The notes: generated from the letters alone by a model not told the origin. A stretch of 64,000 bases of DNA from Trichothermofontia sp037445115 (GCA_037445115.1 JBBILC010000005.1:10655-74654); one strand, 5' to 3'. Shown: positions 1-8,716, counted from the first letter of the stretch. Numbers and translations are program-made.

Positions 1-283
1 GATCGTTAAGGTACTTGCCTGGTTAGATCCAGCTTGGCTTTGAACCCCGACAGCACGAAGGATATGAAGGTGTACCAAGCCCTTTGTGTTTTCTGAGTGT
101 CTTGATGTCTTGGTGGTTACCGCATGGAGCGATCTTCCAATCGTGGGCGTATCTTTAGACTCCGATCGCAGGTTGACTTTTAGCTCAGAATGAAGTTAGT
201 GCTTCCTTCCCTACGGCTCCAGCCAGAATGCGGTTATGGTGAAGGAAAGTGGCACGGTCACTGCGAAGGAGGAAGGAGGTGCT
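1..283. other. intergenic region, left edge
   Basis: No gene is supported here. All frames are broken by stops and no tRNA or rRNA signature could be confirmed. The last bases contain a good ribosome binding site (GGAGG at 275-279) for the fusion gene starting at 284. Confidence 0.5.
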
Positions 284-2851
284 ATGCGAGCAGTACTCAT
301 GGCCGGTGGTTCAGGTACCCGGTTGCGGCCCTTAACCTGTGATTTGCCTAAGCCGATGGTGCCGATCCTGAATCGCCCGATCGCCGAGCATATCATTAAC
401 CTGCTCAAGCGCCACCACATCACCGAAATTATTGCTACCCTTCATTACCTGCCCGATGCCCTCCAGGATTATTTCCAGGATGGTAGTGAGTTTGGCGTTC
501 GTATTACCTACGCGGTGGAGGAAGATCAACCCCTGGGAACAGCAGGGTGTGTGAAGAATATCGCGGAGTTGCTGGACGATACGTTTCTGGTGATTAGCGG
601 GGATTGTATTACAGATTTTGACTTGCAGGCGGCGATCGCATTTCATCGCCAGCACCGATCGCGGGCGACCCTGGTGTTGACCCGCGTCTCCAATCCCCTG
701 GAATTTGGGGCCGTCATTACTGACCAGAAAACGGGGCAGATTCAACGGTTTCTGGAAAAGCCGTCGGCCAGTGAGGTCTTCTCCGATACTGTGAATACGG
801 GCATTTACATTCTGGAGCCAGAGATTCTCCAATATTTGCCTTCGCACCAGGAATGCGATTTCTCTAAGGACCTGTTTCCACTCATGTTGGCGAAGGGGGA
901 ACCCATGTATGGCTATATTGCCAATGGTTATTGGTGTGATGTGGGCCACCTGGAAGCCTATCGCCAAGCCCAGTTTGATGCTCTACACGGGCGGGCGCAC
1001 CTAACCCTTGCCTACTATGAGCGATCGCCGGGACTTTGGGTGGGCCAAAATACGGTGATCGATCCCCTCGCCCAAATTGAAACGCCCGTCTTGATTGGTA
1101 GTAATTGTCGGATTGGCGCACGGGTTCATATTGAAGCGGGGACTGTCATCGGGGATAACGTCACCGTTCATGCTGATGCCACCCTCAAGCGTCCCGTGAT
1201 CTGGAGTGGCTGTGTCATTGGGGAAGAGGCCAATCTGCGGGCCTGTGTGATTGCGAGGGGGACACGGGTCGATCGCCGTGCCCAGGTGCTAGAAGGGGCG
1301 GTGGTGGGGGCGTTGTCGTCGATCGGCGAGGAAGCCCAGATCAGTCCGATGGTGCGGGTATGGCCCAGTAAGCGCATTGACTCTGGCGCGATCGTCAACC
1401 TCAACCTGATTTGGGGCAGTACCGCCCGCCGCAACCTCTTTGGTCAACGGGGGGTCAGTGGCTTGGCGAATATCGACATTACCCCAGAATTTGCCGTCAA
1501 GTTGGGGGCAGCCTATGGGTCTACGCTGCGTCAGGGTGCCCATGTGACCGTATCACGGGACCAGCGCAGTATTTCCCGGATGGTATCGCGATCGCTGATT
1601 GGGGGCCTCATGTCGGTGGGGGTGCATATCCATAACCTCCAAGCGACGGCCTTGCCCCTGGCGCGATCGGTCGTGCCCACCCTGGCCGCTGTGGGGGGCA
1701 TTCATGTGCGCATTCACCCCGATCGCCCGGATCATATTCTGATTGAGTTTTTTGACCATAAGGGAATTAACATCACCAAAGCCAAAGAAAAGAAGATCGA
1801 GGGAGCCTACTTTAAAGAAGATATGCGCCGTGCCCAAATCCATGAAATTGGCACAATGGTTTATCCGACCCAAGTCATTGACCTTTACAGCCAAGGGTTT
1901 GAACGAAATCTCGATGTCGAGGCGATTCAGCGGGGGCGATCGAAGATTGTGATTGACTACGCCTATGCCGTCTCTGGGGCCGTCTTACCCCAACTCTTGG
2001 CAAAATTTGGCTGTGATGCCGTAGTCCTTAACGCCAGTCTGCACCAAACGGGGCCGACTCACACGGAACGAGAGGCTCTGCTCAATCAGTTGGGCCATGT
2101 GGTCGAGGCACTGAAGGCGAGCTTTGGCGTCCAGATGGCGGCCAACGGCGAACAGTTGGTGCTCGTGGACGAGATGGGCATCGCCATTCGCGGCGAAACC
2201 CTGACCGCCCTGATGGTAAATATGGTCCTAACCCAGCATCCACGGGGAACGGTAGTCGTACCGGTTCATACATCAAGCGCGATCGAGCAGATTGCCTATC
2301 GCCACGGTGGCAATGTTATTCGGACCAAAGCTAACCCCACCGCTTTGATGGAAGCTTGCCAGACCAATCCCAATGTCGTCCTGGGGGGCAGTGGTGAGAT
2401 GGGCTTTATCTTCCCGCAATTGCATCCCGGCTTTGATGCCATGTTTTGCGTCGCGAAATTGGTGGAAATGCTGTCGCTACAGGAGCAGCATGGGATGGGT
2501 GGGGCCGCCCGTGCCCTCGGCCAAATGCGGGCGGATCTGCCCAATGTTTACCATAAGAGTTACACCGTGCGTTGTCCCTGGACGGCGAAGGGATCACTCA
2601 TGCGCTATCTGGTGGAAACCCATCCCGCTGCTGATATTGAACTAATTGATGGGGTTAAGATTTTTAGTCCCAACCGCGATAGCTGGATTCTGGTTTTGCC
2701 GGATGCGGGGGAACCGCTGGTACACCTATTTGCGAACAGTGCCGATCGCCATTGGGTAGATGAAATCCTACGGGAGTACCGGGCACGGGTGCAGGAGTTT
2801 GTGGATGCCGAGCAAGGCATTACCGAAGTGAGAGAAATGATCGAGCTTTAG
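284..2851 (+). CDS. mannose-1-phosphate guanylyltransferase / phosphomannomutase fusion protein
   Basis: The 855-residue protein joins two enzymes of sugar-nucleotide supply. Residues 1 to about 235 are a nucleotidyltransferase with the signature beginning MRAVLMAGGSGTRLRPLT and the DLPKPMVPI motif. About 250-370 is a hexapeptide-repeat left-handed beta helix. From about 380 to the end it resembles phosphohexomutases, ending in a typical domain-4 region. The usual catalytic phosphoserine loop (TASHNP-like) is not obvious; the matching place reads VTVSRDQRSISRMVSRS, so mutase activity is uncertain. Such fusions are common in cyanobacteria and are annotated as GDP-mannose or glucose-1-phosphate uridylyl/mutase enzymes; the true substrate cannot be told. 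I start at ATG 284, not the upstream in-frame codon at 236, because GGAGG lies just before it and the family begins there. Its stop overlaps the convergent small gene by four bases. Confidence 0.85.
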   Translation: MRAVLMAGGSGTRLRPLTCDLPKPMVPILNRPIAEHIINLLKRHHITEIIATLHYLPDALQDYFQDGSEFGVRITYAVEEDQPLGTAGCVKNIAELLDDTFLVISGDCITDFDLQAAIAFHRQHRSRATLVLTRVSNPLEFGAVITDQKTGQIQRFLEKPSASEVFSDTVNTGIYILEPEILQYLPSHQECDFSKDLFPLMLAKGEPMYGYIANGYWCDVGHLEAYRQAQFDALHGRAHLTLAYYERSPGLWVGQNTVIDPLAQIETPVLIGSNCRIGARVHIEAGTVIGDNVTVHADATLKRPVIWSGCVIGEEANLRACVIARGTRVDRRAQVLEGAVVGALSSIGEEAQISPMVRVWPSKRIDSGAIVNLNLIWGSTARRNLFGQRGVSGLANIDITPEFAVKLGAAYGSTLRQGAHVTVSRDQRSISRMVSRSLIGGLMSVGVHIHNLQATALPLARSVVPTLAAVGGIHVRIHPDRPDHILIEFFDHKGINITKAKEKKIEGAYFKEDMRRAQIHEIGTMVYPTQVIDLYSQGFERNLDVEAIQRGRSKIVIDYAYAVSGAVLPQLLAKFGCDAVVLNASLHQTGPTHTEREALLNQLGHVVEALKASFGVQMAANGEQLVLVDEMGIAIRGETLTALMVNMVLTQHPRGTVVVPVHTSSAIEQIAYRHGGNVIRTKANPTALMEACQTNPNVVLGGSGEMGFIFPQLHPGFDAMFCVAKLVEMLSLQEQHGMGGAARALGQMRADLPNVYHKSYTVRCPWTAKGSLMRYLVETHPAADIELIDGVKIFSPNRDSWILVLPDAGEPLVHLFANSADRHWVDEILREYRARVQEFVDAEQGITEVREMIEL

Positions 2852-3057
2852 TCCACCACGCGTACAAAGCCCATCTGGAGTCGGGTGGCCACGGCCTGAA
2901 CTGCGGCCAATTCTTCCACAGTGAGGGGAGTTTCCCAGCGGCTGGCAGCAAGTAATTGCTGCTTGGCTTCTTGCGTGATCTTGCCCGTGCGTAAAATCTG
3001 CTGAATGACGGTCTGAAATTGGCTGCGGGAGAGGGGCGGTGTCGTCACGGCTTGCAT
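2848..3057 (-). CDS. small conserved hypothetical protein
   Basis: A 69-residue acidic/neutral helical protein beginning MQAVTTPPLSRSQFQ. It has no signal peptide or membrane segment. A purine-rich AGGAGGCAGAGC lies just before the ATG on the minus strand, which supports translation. It converges on the fusion gene and shares four bases with it at the stop codons. I do not recognise a named family; the pattern of two short helices around GKITQEAKQQLLAA looks like the small cyanobacterial proteins often found beside housekeeping genes. Function unknown. Confidence 0.6.
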   Translation of the reverse strand: MQAVTTPPLSRSQFQTVIQQILRTGKITQEAKQQLLAASRWETPLTVEELAAVQAVATRLQMGFVRVVD

Positions 3058-3410
3058 GCTCTGCCTCCTGAACAGCGTAGATGCAATGGAATGCCAGATT
3101 GGGATCTAGCTTAACCAGTCTGCCTAGTGAGGGGAGTCCCCCGAAGGTGTCACCCGATCGGGCGGTTGTGCGATCGGAGGGAGCTACGCAGCAGGTGTGT
3201 TTAGCGTAGGTGCGGCAAGTCCAGGGTGGGCAGAGCAGTTATATGGCCCTGCTCACGGGTATGCTGTCCTGAGGGGCAAGGGCAGGTTTAACGAGATTGG
3301 TCGAAGTCGAATATGTAAAATACGACGGCAGTTATTCATAAGGGAGTCGTTGGTGACCCGCTTACGGCGAATGAATGCTGACAGTGTTGAGCGCATTTTA
3401 CGAAAAAATA
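3058..3410. other. gene-free stretch
   Basis: A weak open frame (3197-3436, plus strand) overlaps the next gene and has an arginine-rich, non-protein-like composition, so it is not called. No strong hairpin, repeat or RNA gene was seen. Confidence 0.4.
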
Positions 3411-3632
3411 TTAGCTGTTGGCAGATTCAGCATTGAGGTTGAGGGTGTTAGGATTTACCTTCACGCCCTGACGACGGGGGCTTTCTACAATATCAAACCC
3501 TAGGGCGCGACAATGTGACTCAGCCGCTTCGGAGTAAGCATGGAGGTCATTATGATATTGTTCAGCGAGCTGTTCACGAATGTGATGAATTTCAGCAATG
3601 ATGGACGCATTTGGTGATTGGGGAGAATTCAT
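3411..3632 (-). CDS. small cyanobacterial protein, antitoxin-like
   Basis: A 73-residue protein containing IIAEIHHIREQLAEQYHNDL followed by an RALGFDIV tail. Short proteins with an EIHxIREQ helix are very frequent in filamentous cyanobacteria and are often seen next to toxin-like genes, which suggests an antitoxin or small DNA/protein-binding role; this is inference from general resemblance. No recognisable toxin gene lies directly beside it. The next gene upstream on the same strand is a membrane protein 140 bases away. No membrane segment or cysteine pair is present. Confidence 0.6.
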   Translation of the reverse strand: MNSPQSPNASIIAEIHHIREQLAEQYHNDLHAYSEAAESHCRALGFDIVESPRRQGVKVNPNTLNLNAESANS

Positions 3633-3772
3633 GGTTCAAGTCTCACTCAGTTCAAAAGGTGTTACTAACTCTGGCAATTGATAACCTTTAGCAGAGCATA
3701 AACCACGTATAACAGGCAGTTTCACAGAATTGGCGATCAATGTAAAGTAGGGAAGGTTCTGTTCCGTCTTCT

Positions 3773-4363
3773 CTATCCCCTAAATTGTTGAGATAAGATA
3801 TAATCAGCTAATACAAGCGATCTTGTTCTCTCATCTGACTGCTTATCAGTGTATGTGGAATTAACGTATTTTCTCTCCTTTTCACGTTCTTCCTCAGTGA
3901 GCAAAGCATCCTGTGAAATACTTAGTTCTGCATCCTGCTTGAGTTCTTCTAAACTCTTACGATCAGCTAGATCTATAGCTTCTTGGTAACGTGCTGCCTT
4001 CGCAATTCGGTTAATTCGCTTATAAACAGAATATCTTGCAGAGTTATACAGAAATTCAAGACCTAGGGGTGCTTCGCCACCACCGGCAGAGATACTCGCA
4101 AATTTCTGACGTACCAGAGTGAGATAAGAGAGGCCAACAACTAAGGCTCTAGCCCATTCAGGAAGTACTTTTGCGAAAGAAGTTCCTTGGAGAGCTAAAT
4201 AAAAAGCAGCAGCTAGGAAAGCATTTGCAAAAACAAACCCTACTACCAAAAAGTAGAGATGAAATTTCTGCTCGACCTTGTTAGGAATGTAGAAAGTCCT
4301 GTCAATATCCAAGAAAGTGACAAGACCAGCAGTCCCAGCAGCAATTAGTAAATGCCAGCTCAT
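3773..4363 (-). CDS. hypothetical membrane protein with cytoplasmic helical tail
   Basis: 196 residues. About residues 4-20, 35-60 and 68-85 are hydrophobic, giving two or three membrane segments. The second half is highly charged (KSLEELKQDAELSIS, TEEEREKERKYVNS) and probably a cytoplasmic coiled coil. I do not recognise the family. Codon and base use are AT-richer than the flanking housekeeping genes, in common with the HTH-like gene upstream, which suggests both arrived together or are less constrained. It ends with a short ADYILSQQFRG tail. The function is unknown; a membrane effector or sensor linked to the 116-residue protein is possible but not shown. Confidence 0.65.
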   Translation of the reverse strand: MSWHLLIAAGTAGLVTFLDIDRTFYIPNKVEQKFHLYFLVVGFVFANAFLAAAFYLALQGTSFAKVLPEWARALVVGLSYLTLVRQKFASISAGGGEAPLGLEFLYNSARYSVYKRINRIAKAARYQEAIDLADRKSLEELKQDAELSISQDALLTEEEREKERKYVNSTYTDKQSDERTRSLVLADYILSQQFRG

Positions 4364-4592
4364 AGAAAGGTCAACAAATGTAAATATCTACTCTCAGCAC
4401 CTTTTGATATCTATTGTGCAGGATAGATTATCAAAAAAACATGTAGTCAAACAATTATACAAGATTGCTTAATCTGGTGAGGTGACATTACCAAATTGAA
4501 TACACACGAAATTGAATATGCACAATTCTAATGCTTGTACACACCTCGATTAGCTTTCAATGTGACAACTTAGAGCAGCGATAGTAGGAAAG

Positions 4593-4943
4593 CTAATAAT
4601 CATTTTCGAAACTGACTCGTCTTGCTAATCTTAACGAATCAGAACGTAACTTTTTCCTTAGATTTTTGCCGGATGGAGTGAGCTGCATTAAATGCGAATC
4701 TTCTCTTTTTATATAGTTTCTCTCCACGAGATTATCAATTACACGATTTATTTCACTGGGCTTCAGCCTTACAGCTACAGATAGCTCAGGCATAAAAGAC
4801 ATGCCATCTTCATCAAAGGCAACAATAACCCTTGCTTCCTGGGAAGTGACAGGAAGAGGTTTTCCTTCAATTGATCTGGCGAAGTTGAGTCTGTGTAATT
4901 GCCTCTTTTGTTTACTTCTGCCTACCACCAACCTTATATTCAT
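4593..4943 (-). CDS. winged-helix-like small protein (MarR-type fold suspected)
   Basis: 116 residues. The middle, ELSVAVRLKPSEINRVIDNL followed by VERNYIKREDSHLMQLTPSG, has the pattern of a winged helix: a recognition-helix segment, then a beta wing leading into LTPSGKNLRKKL, as in MarR/PadR-type regulators. The N-terminus is basic (RSKQKRQLHR), as expected for nucleic-acid binding. It lies 229 bases upstream of the membrane protein on the same strand, in AT-rich sequence. Likely a transcription regulator, perhaps of the neighbouring gene; the family assignment rests on pattern only. Confidence 0.6.
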   Translation of the reverse strand: MNIRLVVGRSKQKRQLHRLNFARSIEGKPLPVTSQEARVIVAFDEDGMSFMPELSVAVRLKPSEINRVIDNLVERNYIKREDSHLMQLTPSGKNLRKKLRSDSLRLARRVSFENDY

Positions 4944-5145
4944 AAATTACCCTCATCTCAAACAATTTTTATAGATAACTCCGCAACTTGCACCTGAAAT
5001 TTTTACCTAATAGTCACCTAACCGTGGCATGATAATACCCGAATTATACACGACTAGGCGACTAGACATCTACCCTGCTAGGCACTCGATCCCTCCCTAA
5101 TCCCTCTGCCGTCTAGCTATACTCCTGCAAAGTTCGCTTAAAGTT

Positions 5146-5343
5146 CTAGGCAGATTCGTGACCAGCGGCGACGATCGCGGCCCGTAAATCCACCTCCGAA
5201 AGCATCGTTTCCACCGTCAAATGTTTGGTACTGGGATCACCCGCCACCACTGCCGTCGGATCAGCCGCCTGGATCACCGATGTAATTGTGTTCACACAAT
5301 GCTCACAGGCGATCGTGGGGACCTGCACTTGAAACGTTGCCAT
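5146..5343 (-). CDS. heavy-metal-associated (HMA) domain protein, copper chaperone-like
   Basis: 65 residues covering one ferredoxin-like HMA domain. The metal site is IACEHCVNTI, a CxxC pair followed by a helix, close to the MxCxxC of Atx1/CopZ proteins but with the Met replaced (PTIACEHC). Such proteins pass Cu(I) to P-type ATPases in the cytoplasm, for example for thylakoid plastocyanin. I start at ATG 5343, not the GTG at 5346, because GGAGG precedes it by five bases. It is divergent from serS, 88 bases away. No ATPase gene is nearby, so the partner is elsewhere. Confidence 0.8.
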   Translation of the reverse strand: MATFQVQVPTIACEHCVNTITSVIQAADPTAVVAGDPSTKHLTVETMLSEVDLRAAIVAAGHESA

Positions 5344-5431
5344 CACAGCCTCCTTGGTCTAGATCATCCACTGTCCATGATTGTCCATGATAACGGTATC
5401 CTAAGGGGTGACCTAGTGGGACAGACCTAAA

Positions 5432-6706
5432 GTGCTTGATCTCAAACTGATTCGGGAAAATCCAGCCTTCGTACAAGAACGGCTTCAGCGCCGGGGCGAC
5501 TACGACCTGCAACCCCTCCTCGCCCTGGATCAACAGCAACGGGACCTGGAACAACAACGCACCCAACTCCAGACCCGCAGCAACGAGATCGGCAAACTCG
5601 TCGGCCAAAAAATGAAAGCCGATCGCGACGATCCCGCTATCCCCGCCCTCCGCGACGAAGGCAACGCCATCAAAGCTCAACTCAGTGACCTCGAACCCCG
5701 CGAAAAAGAACTCAAGGCCCAAATCGAAAGCCTGCTGCTCACCTTCCCCAACCTGCCCAGCGACACCACCCCCCATGGCACCAGCGAAGATGACAACGTG
5801 GAAGTCCGCCGTTGGGGCGATGAGTATATCCCCCCACCCGACACCGATATCCTGCCCCACTGGGAAATTGGCGAACAATTGGGCATCCTCAACTTTGAAC
5901 GCTCCGTCCGTATTGCCCAGAGCCGCTTTGTCACCTTGATCGGCGCTGGAGCCGCCCTCGAACGTGCCCTGATCAGCTTCATGCTCGATCGCCAAACCGC
6001 AGCAGGCTACACCGAAGTCCTCCCCCCCCTGTTGATTAATAGCCAGACCCTCACCGCCTCCGGCCAACTGCCCAAATTCGCCGACGAAAGTTTTAAGTGC
6101 GATCGCGACGACCTCTGGCTCACCCCCACCGCCGAAGTCCCGATCACCAGCCTCTACCGCGACGAAATCATCAGCAGTGATGAATTACCCATCTACCACT
6201 GCGCCTATACCCCTTGTTTCCGCCGCGAAGCCGGTAGCTATGGACGCGACACCCGTGGCCTCATTCGGCTGCACCAGTTCAGCAAAGTTGAACTCTACAA
6301 ACTCGTCCATCCCGATACTTCGGCAGATGAACACGATCGCATCGTGGCCAACGCCGAAGCCATCTTGCAAGCACTGCAACTGCCCTATCGCGTTATCGAA
6401 CTCTGCACCGCTGACTTAGGATTCTCCGCCACCAAATGCTATGACCTCGAAGTTTGGCTTCCTTCCGCTGGCAAATATCGCGAAATCTCCAGTTGCTCCA
6501 ACTGCGGCGACTTCCAGGCCCGACGCGGTAATATCCGCTTCAAGGAACCGGGTAAAAAAGGTACCCGCTACCTCCACACCCTCAATGGTTCTGGCCTTGC
6601 TGTCGGACGGACAATGGCCGCGATCCTAGAACTGTACCAACAACCGGATCGCACCGTCCGCATCCCCGAAGCCCTCCAGCCCTACCTCGGTCGAGAGGTT
6701 CTCTAA
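5432..6706 (+). CDS. serS: seryl-tRNA synthetase
   Basis: Charges tRNA-Ser with serine in the cytoplasm. The 424-residue protein has the usual class II layout: an N-terminal antiparallel coiled-coil arm (about 25-105, rich in DLEQQRTQLQTRSNEIGK-type heptads) that holds the tRNA, then a catalytic core with motif 2 (CFRREAGSYGRDTRGLIRLHQF) and motif 3 (GSGLAVGRTMAAILE). Full length. The start is GTG at 5432, giving MLDLKLIRENP, the conserved N-terminus of the family. No strong Shine-Dalgarno is seen. It is followed by a repeat-bearing spacer and psbN on the other strand. Confidence 0.97.
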   Translation: MLDLKLIRENPAFVQERLQRRGDYDLQPLLALDQQQRDLEQQRTQLQTRSNEIGKLVGQKMKADRDDPAIPALRDEGNAIKAQLSDLEPREKELKAQIESLLLTFPNLPSDTTPHGTSEDDNVEVRRWGDEYIPPPDTDILPHWEIGEQLGILNFERSVRIAQSRFVTLIGAGAALERALISFMLDRQTAAGYTEVLPPLLINSQTLTASGQLPKFADESFKCDRDDLWLTPTAEVPITSLYRDEIISSDELPIYHCAYTPCFRREAGSYGRDTRGLIRLHQFSKVELYKLVHPDTSADEHDRIVANAEAILQALQLPYRVIELCTADLGFSATKCYDLEVWLPSAGKYREISSCSNCGDFQARRGNIRFKEPGKKGTRYLHTLNGSGLAVGRTMAAILELYQQPDRTVRIPEALQPYLGREVL

Positions 6707-6730
6707 ATTATTATTGCCAATTTCACACTC

Positions 6731-6951
6731 GTAGGGGCGGGTCGCGCCAAAATCTGGGCCGCAAACTAACCATTTCAATAGACCCGTCCTGGGCTGCCCC
6801 ATCCCTGGGGGGCAGGTTTATCAAGGTTAAGGTTATCGATACACATTATAGATTCTGGCGCAAACGTGTGGACCTGCCTGGTTTTCAGGGGGCAGGTTTA
6901 TCGGAATGGTCATTGGGCCTGAAAGACCCTGGTGCAACCTGCCCCTACGCC
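6731..6951. repeat. repeat-derived segment bounded by inverted ends
   Basis: The spacer after serS starts with GTAGGGGCGGGT and ends with ACCTGCCCCTAC, an imperfect inverted pair. Inside, GGGGGCAGGTTTATC occurs twice (about 6805-6819 and 6888-6902). The composition of short GC-rich inverted ends around non-coding DNA suggests a degenerate MITE or dispersed cyanobacterial repeat. No coding frame in it is convincing. Confidence 0.4.
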
Positions 6952-6966
6952 CAGACGATCGCGCCT

Positions 6967-7098
6967 TTAATCCTCATGTTCCTCATAGGGGTCCCGCAGA
7001 TCCTTCGACGGGGGGCCAAAGGCGGTGTAAATGGCATAGCCCGTAACCGCCAGCAGGAGAATACCGATCGAGATGCCAAGGGTCAGTGCAGGTTCCAT
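6967..7098 (-). CDS. psbN: photosystem II protein PsbN
   Basis: A 43-residue single-span thylakoid membrane protein needed for assembly of the photosystem II reaction centre rather than being a stable subunit. It starts MEPALTLGISIGILLL and ends with TAFGPPSKDLRDPYEEHED-type sequence, matching the conserved PsbN tail. The length (43) is normal. It lies opposite and just upstream of psbH, the arrangement conserved in cyanobacteria and chloroplasts. I found this gene by direct translation because it is very short. Confidence 0.95.
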   Translation of the reverse strand: MEPALTLGISIGILLLAVTGYAIYTAFGPPSKDLRDPYEEHED

Positions 7099-7139
7099 AG
7101 AATTAGGGGGTGAATCGGACGTAAAGGGTGTACCGATCC

Positions 7140-7145
7140 TATGAT
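7140..7145 (+). promoter_or_regulatory. possible -10 box of psbH
   Basis: TATGAT, five of six bases matching the sigma-70 -10 consensus, lies about 46 bases before the psbH start codon. No clear -35 hexamer is present at the matching distance. Inference only. Confidence 0.3.
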
Positions 7146-7190
7146 AGATTACAGAAAGTTAATCGCTCTAGAACAAACAACGGATTAATC

Positions 7191-7379
7191 ATGGCACAGC
7201 GGACTTGGCTTGGTGACGTTTTAAGACCCCTTAACTCCGAGTACGGGAAAGTCGCTCCTGGTTGGGGCACCACCCTCCTAATGGGGACGTTTATGGTCCT
7301 ATTTCTTGTCTTCCTGCTGATTATCCTGCAAATCTACAACGAATCAATTGTCCTCGAAAGTTTTGATGTTCGGTGGTAG
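7191..7379 (+). CDS. psbH: photosystem II 10 kDa protein PsbH
   Basis: A 62-residue photosystem II core subunit beside CP47, with one membrane span (about 28-48: LLMGTFMVLFLVFLLIILQ). It begins MAQRTWLGDVLRPLNSEYGK, the highly conserved PsbH N-terminus, and ends ESIVLESFDVRW. The cyanobacterial form lacks the long phosphorylated N-terminus of plants, as here. The start at 7191 is chosen for this match; the open frame reaches further upstream. Divergent from psbN and followed by a strong terminator, so it is probably a single-gene transcript. Confidence 0.97.
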   Translation: MAQRTWLGDVLRPLNSEYGKVAPGWGTTLLMGTFMVLFLVFLLIILQIYNESIVLESFDVRW

Positions 7380-7430
7380 GGATAACCTGAATTAGGATTT
7401 ATTTGTCCTAACTTCCTTGCAAGCAATATT

Positions 7431-7453
7431 TCCCGGTTTTGCCGGGATTTTTT
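7431..7453 (+). terminator. rho-independent terminator after psbH
   Basis: TCCCGG, a TTTTG loop, CCGGGA and then six T residues. It sits 51 bases after the psbH stop and fits a classical intrinsic terminator. Confidence 0.85.
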
Positions 7454-7625
7454 GTTCTCAATCTAGATTCAGTAGGGGGGCAGTATCCAGAAGCTTGGGG
7501 CAGACAGAATGTGATGCAACTGGTTTGGATTGCACCGCAATTATATTGCGCTGTATTGAGTTTTATTGAGATACGCGTTTTATTTGAGTGACGGGTTCCG
7601 ATCGTCAGCATAGGAGGAGCGCAGT

Positions 7626-7970
7626 ATGAATATTTTTGGGATTGGCCTACCAGAAATGATCCTGATTTTTGTGGTGGCCTTACTGATTTTTGGCCCGAAA
7701 AAGCTGCCAGAGATTGGTCGATCGCTGGCGAAAACCCTGCGTAGCTTCCAGGATGCCTCTAGGGAATTTGAGACCGAACTAAAACGCGAAGCGGCTGAAC
7801 TGGAGAAAGCGACCCGCCAAGAACCGATGGAAGCCAAGCTAGAGAAATCACCCCCACAAGCCCTATCTCCGGCGGCTGTCGAAGTAAATCCTGGTGATAC
7901 GCCTGCAACCGAGGTCACGATCGCTGACACTCCGATTACCAACCCCTCCCAACCAGCCCAGCCCAGTTAG
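7626..7970 (+). CDS. tatA: twin-arginine translocase subunit TatA/TatE
   Basis: 114 residues. Residues 1-20 form the short membrane helix (GLPEMILIFVVALLIFGP), followed by the FGPKKLPEIGRSLAKTL hinge and amphipathic helix typical of TatA. The rest is a charged, proline-rich tail. TatA oligomers form the pore that moves folded proteins across the thylakoid and plasma membranes. ATG 7626 is preceded by AGGAGG. The order psbN-psbH-tatA-pth is one seen in cyanobacteria. TatB would look similar, but a single TatA/B type is usual in this group. Confidence 0.92.
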   Translation: MNIFGIGLPEMILIFVVALLIFGPKKLPEIGRSLAKTLRSFQDASREFETELKREAAELEKATRQEPMEAKLEKSPPQALSPAAVEVNPGDTPATEVTIADTPITNPSQPAQPS

Positions 7971-8006
7971 GCTATCTGCACGCCCTCAGGTGTTGCCACC
8001 CGTACT

Positions 8007-8681
8007 ATGACTGCCCACTCATCCGACACTGCCCCTGCCCTGGTGATCCCCCAACTGATTGTGGGACTGGGTAATCCGGGGGCAAAGTATGACCAAACCC
8101 GCCATAACATTGGCTTTGCCGCGATCGATGTCCTTGCCGATCGTTGGCAAATTACCCTGAGTGAGAACCGTCGGTTTCAAGGCTATATCGGTGAAGGCCG
8201 GGGACCCCAACACCGCAAAATCCGTCTCCTCAAACCCCAAACCTACATGAATGCTTCGGGTCAGTCGATTCGGGCGGCCACGGATTGGTTTAAGTTGCCC
8301 CCCCAGTCCGTCCTGGTTGTCTATGACGATATGGACTTGCCCGTGGGTCGCCTTCGATTGCGCCTTGCCGGGTCAGCCGGTGGGCATAATGGGATAAAGT
8401 CCACGATCGCCCATTTGGGTACTCAAGACTTCCCCCGTTTACGCATTGGCATTGGCGCACCCAAAGGCCACCCCGTCGATCGCGATGCCGTCTCCCATGT
8501 TTTAGGGCGTTTTTCCGTCGCAGAAACAACCACCATGAAACAAGTTCTGGCGCAAGTTGCGGCGGCGATCGACCTCAGCCTGACCGCAGGGGTTGCCAAG
8601 GCTATGAGCCTGTATAATGGCACAACCATTGCTACCCTAGAATTAGAATCATCTGCCCGCCCGGAATCAGCTTCCGTATAA
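8007..8681 (+). CDS. pth: peptidyl-tRNA hydrolase
   Basis: Frees tRNA from peptidyl-tRNA dropped by ribosomes. 224 residues with the family motifs in order: VGLGNPGAKYDQTRHNIGF with the catalytic His, MNASGQSI, VVYDDMDLPVGRLRLR with the catalytic Asp, and GSAGGHNGIKS. The N-terminus has about 17 extra residues before the beta strand LIVGLGNPG, and the C-terminus a short Ser/Glu-rich extension. It follows tatA by 36 bases and may be co-transcribed. Its stop codon lies inside the first copy of an 18-bp direct repeat. Confidence 0.96.
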   Translation: MTAHSSDTAPALVIPQLIVGLGNPGAKYDQTRHNIGFAAIDVLADRWQITLSENRRFQGYIGEGRGPQHRKIRLLKPQTYMNASGQSIRAATDWFKLPPQSVLVVYDDMDLPVGRLRLRLAGSAGGHNGIKSTIAHLGTQDFPRLRIGIGAPKGHPVDRDAVSHVLGRFSVAETTTMKQVLAQVAAAIDLSLTAGVAKAMSLYNGTTIATLELESSARPESASV

Positions 8682-8716
8682 ATACTCGGTATTAATTTCG
8701 TATAAATACTGGGTAT
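8675..8716. repeat. 18-bp direct repeat overlapping the pth stop
   Basis: CGTATAAATACTCGGTAT at 8675-8692 is repeated with one change at 8699-8716, a period of 24 bases. The first copy contains the TAA stop of pth. It may be a promoter-like or protein-binding repeat, or a mobile-element scar. Confidence 0.6.

Noticed and set aside
100..180. Possible rRNA-like segment at the left edge
   Set aside because: Some similarity to 5S-like words was considered but the order and pairing do not fit.
3197..3436. 79-residue plus-strand frame
   Set aside because: Arginine-rich, no family, overlaps the end of a better-supported minus-strand gene.
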